35,796 nt of DNA, taken from contig MIDP01000035.1 in assembly GCA_001831095.1 (NCBI GenBank), positions 1-35,796 of the forward strand, in the 5' to 3' direction. Within the stretch, counting starts at the first letter, position 1. Every line of letters begins with the position of its first letter. Of this stretch, positions 32,998 through 35,796 are shown piece by piece. The position numbers and the translations under genes were made by a program. Source of the DNA: Verrucomicrobia bacterium GWF2_51_19 (GTDB lineage Bacteria; Verrucomicrobiota; Verrucomicrobiia; Opitutales; UBA12508). Under the pieces are notes generated by a model, which was not told the origin of the DNA, did not search any database, and saw nothing but the letters and a program-made list of their open reading frames with translations.

Positions 32998-33228
32998 ATG
33001 GCACGCGTTTGTTTCATCACTGGTAAAAAGCAAGTTACAGGCAACATCATCCGTCGTAAAGGTCAATCGATCAAGAGCGGCGGTATCGGTACACACGTTA
33101 TTAAAGTCGTTAAGCGCGTCTTTAAGCCCAACCTCCAACGCGTACGCGTGAAGCTCCCGACGGGCCAAGTCAAGCGCCTGTGGGTCTGTGTTAAGGCGCT
33201 CAAGGCAGGTAAAGTCCTCAAGGCCTAA
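32998..33228 (+). CDS. rpmB: 50S ribosomal protein L28
   Basis: This 76-residue protein starts at ATG 32998 (MARVCFITGKKQVTGN). RRKGQSIKSGGIGTHV and FKPNLQRVRVKLPTGQVK follow the L28 pattern. The first CxxTGK region keeps only one Cys, so it is the zinc-free form. No rpmG (L33) follows; element B11 overlaps the stop codon and the next gene is a Gfo/Idh protein. In-frame sequence upstream of 32998 is non-conserved and belongs to the leader. Confidence 0.93.
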   Translation: MARVCFITGKKQVTGNIIRRKGQSIKSGGIGTHVIKVVKRVFKPNLQRVRVKLPTGQVKRLWVCVKALKAGKVLKA

Positions 33229-33356
33229 TAAAGGGGGTCCAAAGGGTGTGAAAACTCGTTTCGCGCTCCGCCGACTGCCTCACGTACCACCGTACGCTAC
33301 GGCAGGTCGTGCTTCGCGCAAAGCCAAGTTTTGACGCCCTTTGGACCCCCTTTATT
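33227..33356 (-). repeat. Family B hairpin element B11 at the rpmB stop codon
   Basis: AATAAAGGGGGTCCAAAGGG pairs perfectly with the sequence ending at 33356. The outer, G-rich half is specific to this locus and looks like a classical terminator stem. The B core (apex CGTAC-cac-CGTACG) sits inside. The ACTCGTTTCGCGC side faces rpmB, whose stop codon overlaps the arm. Confidence 0.92.
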
Positions 33357-33381
33357 GGTCTTATGTTGGAAAACAGAAGTC

Positions 33382-34452
33382 ATGACTAAAGCAACGCCAA
33401 CTCCAGAGCGCGATGTCCCAAAGGGCCCGCTGGCCAGGCCCGAGGAACGAGGGCGACAGGAGCCTACTGACGTAGGTGACTTAGCCCGAACGACGAGAAC
33501 GCCGCCAGCGGGCCCTTTGGGACATCGCGCAAAATGTGGGGTGGTGGGAGTGGGCTACTTGGGCCAGCACCACGCGAGGATTTACAGCCAGCTTGCAAAC
33601 TGCGAGTTGGTCGGCGTTTACGATGTCAATCCAACGGCCGCCGCGACTGTCGCCGAGGCCTACAAGACACAAGTGTTTCCATCGATCGAGGCCCTCGCCG
33701 AAGCCTGTGATGCCGTCAGCGTAGTTGTCCCGACCGACAAGCACTGCGATGTCGCCCTGCAGTTGTTTGAGAAAAAATGCCACCTGCTGATCGAAAAGCC
33801 CTTGTGCGTCTCTCTCGAAGAAGCAGAAAGGATTTTAGAGGCCTCTAAACGCAACCAGTGTATTGTGCAAGTGGGTCATATTGAGCACTTTAATCCCGTT
33901 ATGGCGTTTTTGGAGCAGGCTGTCGAGAGTCCACGCTATATCGTAGCCGATCGCCTCGCGCCCTTCAATCCGCGCGGGACCGAGGTTGGCGTCGTCCTGG
34001 ACCTCATGATTCACGATATCGGTATTATTTTGCAACTCGTCCGGTCGCCCGTCAATCGCGTTGAGTCCATCGGCGTCAACGTACTCTCGGCGCACGACGA
34101 AGATATCGCCAACGCCCGTATCGTCTTTGAAAATGGTTGCATCGCCAACCTCAATACCAGCCGCGTCAGCCTCAAGAAAGTTCGCGAAATCCGCATTTTT
34201 CAACAAAACGCCTACCTGTCTCTCGACTTTATGAACCAGGTTGGCCATCTGTTGCGCAAACAGGCCGGCACGCTTCACAAAGAAGACATCCCCATTGAAA
34301 AAGGCGAACCACTCGCCCTCGAACTCGCCTCGTTCGTCGACTGTGTCCAACATCACAAGACTCCCAAAGTCAACACCGACCTCGGCCGTACCGCCCTGGC
34401 GCTGGCCATCGAGATCACCAGCCAAATCCAAGACCTATGCAAAATATCGTGA
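33382..34452 (+). CDS. Gfo/Idh/MocA-family oxidoreductase with an in-frame hairpin element near its N-terminus
   Basis: This 356-residue NAD(P)-dependent sugar dehydrogenase starts at ATG 33382. The Rossmann motif GVGYLG lies only at residues 56-61; family members usually begin it within ~10 residues. Residues 10-50 (LARPEERGRQEPTDVGDLAR and flanks) are encoded by element A8. The catalytic EKP is at 138-140, and GHIEHFNP and DLMIHD follow. The latter pattern resembles UDP-GlcNAc 3-dehydrogenase (GnnA) and WbpB-like enzymes, suggesting lipid A or surface-sugar synthesis, but the substrate is not proven. An alternative start is the TTG at residue 46. The last six codons and the stop lie in the arm of element B12. 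Confidence 0.87.
   Translation: MTKATPTPERDVPKGPLARPEERGRQEPTDVGDLARTTRTPPAGPLGHRAKCGVVGVGYLGQHHARIYSQLANCELVGVYDVNPTAAATVAEAYKTQVFPSIEALAEACDAVSVVVPTDKHCDVALQLFEKKCHLLIEKPLCVSLEEAERILEASKRNQCIVQVGHIEHFNPVMAFLEQAVESPRYIVADRLAPFNPRGTEVGVVLDLMIHDIGIILQLVRSPVNRVESIGVNVLSAHDEDIANARIVFENGCIANLNTSRVSLKKVREIRIFQQNAYLSLDFMNQVGHLLRKQAGTLHKEDIPIEKGEPLALELASFVDCVQHHKTPKVNTDLGRTALALAIEITSQIQDLCKIS
33408..33530 (+). repeat. Family A hairpin element A8 inside a coding region
   Basis: The left arm starts GCGCGATGTCCCAAAGGG and continues CCCGCTGG; it pairs perfectly over 26 bases with the right arm ending GACATCGCGC. In the core, the apex is CCTAC-tgac-GTAGG, a paired change from CGTAC/GTACG. All 123 bases (41 codons) are open in the gene's frame. 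The GAACGCCGCC side faces the Rossmann domain. Confidence 0.93.
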
Positions 34453-34554
34453 AAGCTCGTTTCGCGCTCCGCCGCCTACCTCACGTACCATCGTACGCTA
34501 CGGTAGCTTGTGCTCGCGCAAAGCCAAGCTTTGACGGTATTTTGCATAGGTCTT
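34431..34554 (-). repeat. Family B hairpin element B12 at the gfo stop codon
   Basis: AAGACCTATGCAAAATATCG pairs with CGGTATTTTGCATAGGTCTT (near perfect). The arm is the same class as in B3, so it belongs to the element, yet it encodes the last residues (DLCKIS) and stop of the Gfo/Idh protein. The B core apex is CGTAC-catc-GTACG. The CTCGTTTCGCGC side faces the gene. Confidence 0.92.
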
Positions 34555-34634
34555 GTGATGTTTGTAAGGTGGAAGAGAAGTGACTTTTTATAAAACACAT
34601 TGAATTTGGCATTTACCAACCTACCCTAAAACTT

Positions 34635-35762
34635 ATGAAAATCTTATTATTTCTATTAGCCTTAGCTACAACCACCGCTGGTTTCTCCGTATGCTGCTGC
34701 AAAAACGAGTCAGATGATGCGTCGTTCCCAGATGAAGAGGTCCAGCCGCTCCTGCCGCGCACGGAAACGCCTGTGACTGCATTCCCCAATGAGCTGCCAA
34801 ATCCAGTCATTTTGCCTGTGGAAACGACACCCGTAATCACAAGCGTTGCCCCGCTCCCAGAGGTTTCTCTGATCGATCTCGTGAATCAATTTGTGACGCT
34901 TTTTAATGCAGTAGGTCAAGAACAACGCTTTCACGTCTTTCCTGCGCGCATGAATGAGGAGACAAAAGAGACGTTTGCGCAAAAAATAAAGGAGCTATCT
35001 GATTTGCTCAAGCGCATCACCGACCTCGTGCGCAACAAATTAGACACGACTGGTCTGACGAGAGAAGAACAGACGGCTCTGGAGGGGAAAGCTGACATTC
35101 TAGACGAAGCTGCATGGACCCTTCTCGATGCGGCTGTCTTTTTTGGCGACGTAAACGATTTTGAGACCTTACTCGACGCTAGCGTGGTTTGCGTTGATGA
35201 TACGCACCAAAAAGGGAAACGGGTAGTCTTTATTTGTGGTTTGGGTCAGACCGATAATCTTCTTGCCATAGAAGCCATGGGGTTGTCGCTAGAGAATGCA
35301 CGCTTACGGCAGAAACAAATGCTGAAGCTCTTTTTGGATCGTTACCCGGAGTCGATGCTGGGTGCGCTTGGATACAGGGATCCAGAGAATAGCTATTTCA
35401 CCAGCGCATTTTTTACTTACCTCCGTTCGCCCGAATGGGATCAAGAAGTTATTGATATGCTGTTTACGGGATTCGAAAAGGCCCTGGAGAGGCTCGAGCA
35501 ATCCAACGACACTGAACGAGAAGAGAACGATTATCTCAAGCTTATTCAGCAACTGCCTTTGTCGCTATGCGAAGATGGTTATAGGGGCGTCACTATTTTC
35601 CACTACCTGTATGCATTTAATCAGCAGGCGATCATTGAAAAGCTGGTGGAGATGCAGGGTCCAATTGAGTCCATTATGTCCGAGTATTGCAAAGCGCCAT
35701 CCGAGTGCACGCGTGAACATTTGGAAAATTATTTCAGGCTCTTGACTAGCAGTATAAGATAA
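34635..35762 (+). CDS. Secreted hypothetical protein
   Basis: This 375-residue protein has a signal peptide (MKILLFLLALATTTAG) and a run of three Cys just after it (VCCCKN). A Pro/Thr/Glu-rich linker follows to about 75, then a mainly helical domain. One segment near 315-345 (DGYRGVTIFHYLYAFNQQAI) recalls an ankyrin repeat, and another near 165-185 (LDAAVFFGDVNDFETLLDAS) does too. It could be a degenerate ankyrin-type exported protein; this is a weak inference. No ribosome site is evident. Its last codons form one arm of a 12-bp perfect hairpin. Confidence 0.7.
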   Translation: MKILLFLLALATTTAGFSVCCCKNESDDASFPDEEVQPLLPRTETPVTAFPNELPNPVILPVETTPVITSVAPLPEVSLIDLVNQFVTLFNAVGQEQRFHVFPARMNEETKETFAQKIKELSDLLKRITDLVRNKLDTTGLTREEQTALEGKADILDEAAWTLLDAAVFFGDVNDFETLLDASVVCVDDTHQKGKRVVFICGLGQTDNLLAIEAMGLSLENARLRQKQMLKLFLDRYPESMLGALGYRDPENSYFTSAFFTYLRSPEWDQEVIDMLFTGFEKALERLEQSNDTEREENDYLKLIQQLPLSLCEDGYRGVTIFHYLYAFNQQAIIEKLVEMQGPIESIMSEYCKAPSECTREHLENYFRLLTSSIR

Positions 35763-35776
35763 ACTATACTGCTAGT
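35745..35776 (+). terminator. 12-bp perfect hairpin overlapping the final stop codon
   Basis: ACTAGCAGTATA and TATACTGCTAGT enclose an 8-nt loop that contains the TAA stop of the upstream gene. No T-run follows. The placement across the stop codon is the same as for the A and B elements, but no core is inserted. Confidence 0.7.
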
Positions 35777-35796
35777 GCCGATGAACAAACGAAAGA

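Overview
This is a chromosomal segment of about 50% GC from a Gram-negative, flagellated or formerly flagellated bacterium. It carries outer-membrane genes (TolC, MlaD/E/F-type lipid transport, a small beta-barrel), complex I genes (nuoA, nuoB, nuoC, nuoD), a DAP-type MurE, flagellin and a chemoreceptor. The PTS-EIIA/diadenylate cyclase fusion, the FkbH/acyl-carrier pair and a short L28 with a GIGTHV motif would fit a PVC-type lineage such as Verrucomicrobiota. No 16S gene is present, so this placement is a low-confidence inference.

Layout. 0-5.2 kb: repeats, then on the minus strand a diadenylate cyclase, a divergent NuoA, a small protein and a large secreted lipase-like protein. 5.4-8.2 kb: mlaE-mlaF-mlaD operon (minus). 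8.2-12.8 kb: a small secreted protein, TolC, a SulP anion transporter and a metallo-beta-lactamase-fold hydrolase. 13-19.5 kb: outer-membrane barrel, a membrane protein, an AlbA_2/Schlafen-type ATP-binding protein, a methyl-accepting chemotaxis protein and a secreted Cache-domain protein. 19.5-23.7 kb: DsbD, an FKBP-type lipoprotein and prfB with a programmed frameshift. 23.8-28.2 kb: tRNA-Arg(CCU), flagellin, a secreted hypothetical, FkbH and an acyl carrier protein. 28.2-29.3 kb: a non-coding island built from inverted and 52-bp tandem repeats. 29.4-31.4 kb: nuoBCD. 31.4-35.8 kb: N-terminally shortened MurE, tRNA-Arg(ACG), rpmB, a Gfo/Idh/MocA oxidoreductase and a secreted hypothetical.

The outstanding feature is a set of about twenty long hairpin repeats, which I call families A and B, at the edges of transcription units. 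Each intact copy has a ~70-nt imperfectly palindromic core (A or B) with GTAC at its apex, held between outer arms of about 15-36 bp. Some arms share a consensus (AAGACCGATGCAAAATGG-like); others are locus-specific yet nearly or fully complementary. The arms overlap or abut stop codons (diadenylate cyclase, mlaD, sulP, omp, AlbA_2, MCP, prfB, rpmB, gfo) or sit within 5-9 nt of start codons (omp, the MBL hydrolase, nuoB). Two copies run in frame into proteins, at the N-termini of the Gfo/Idh protein and DsbD. The same side of the asymmetric core faces the neighbouring gene in every copy I could orient. The elements bracket operons and never fall inside one. Compensatory changes at the apex suggest selection on folding. 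I interpret them as gene-boundary elements resembling Rickettsia palindromic elements or MITEs, possibly terminators or RNA-stability elements. That function is inference; the structure is read directly from the sequence.
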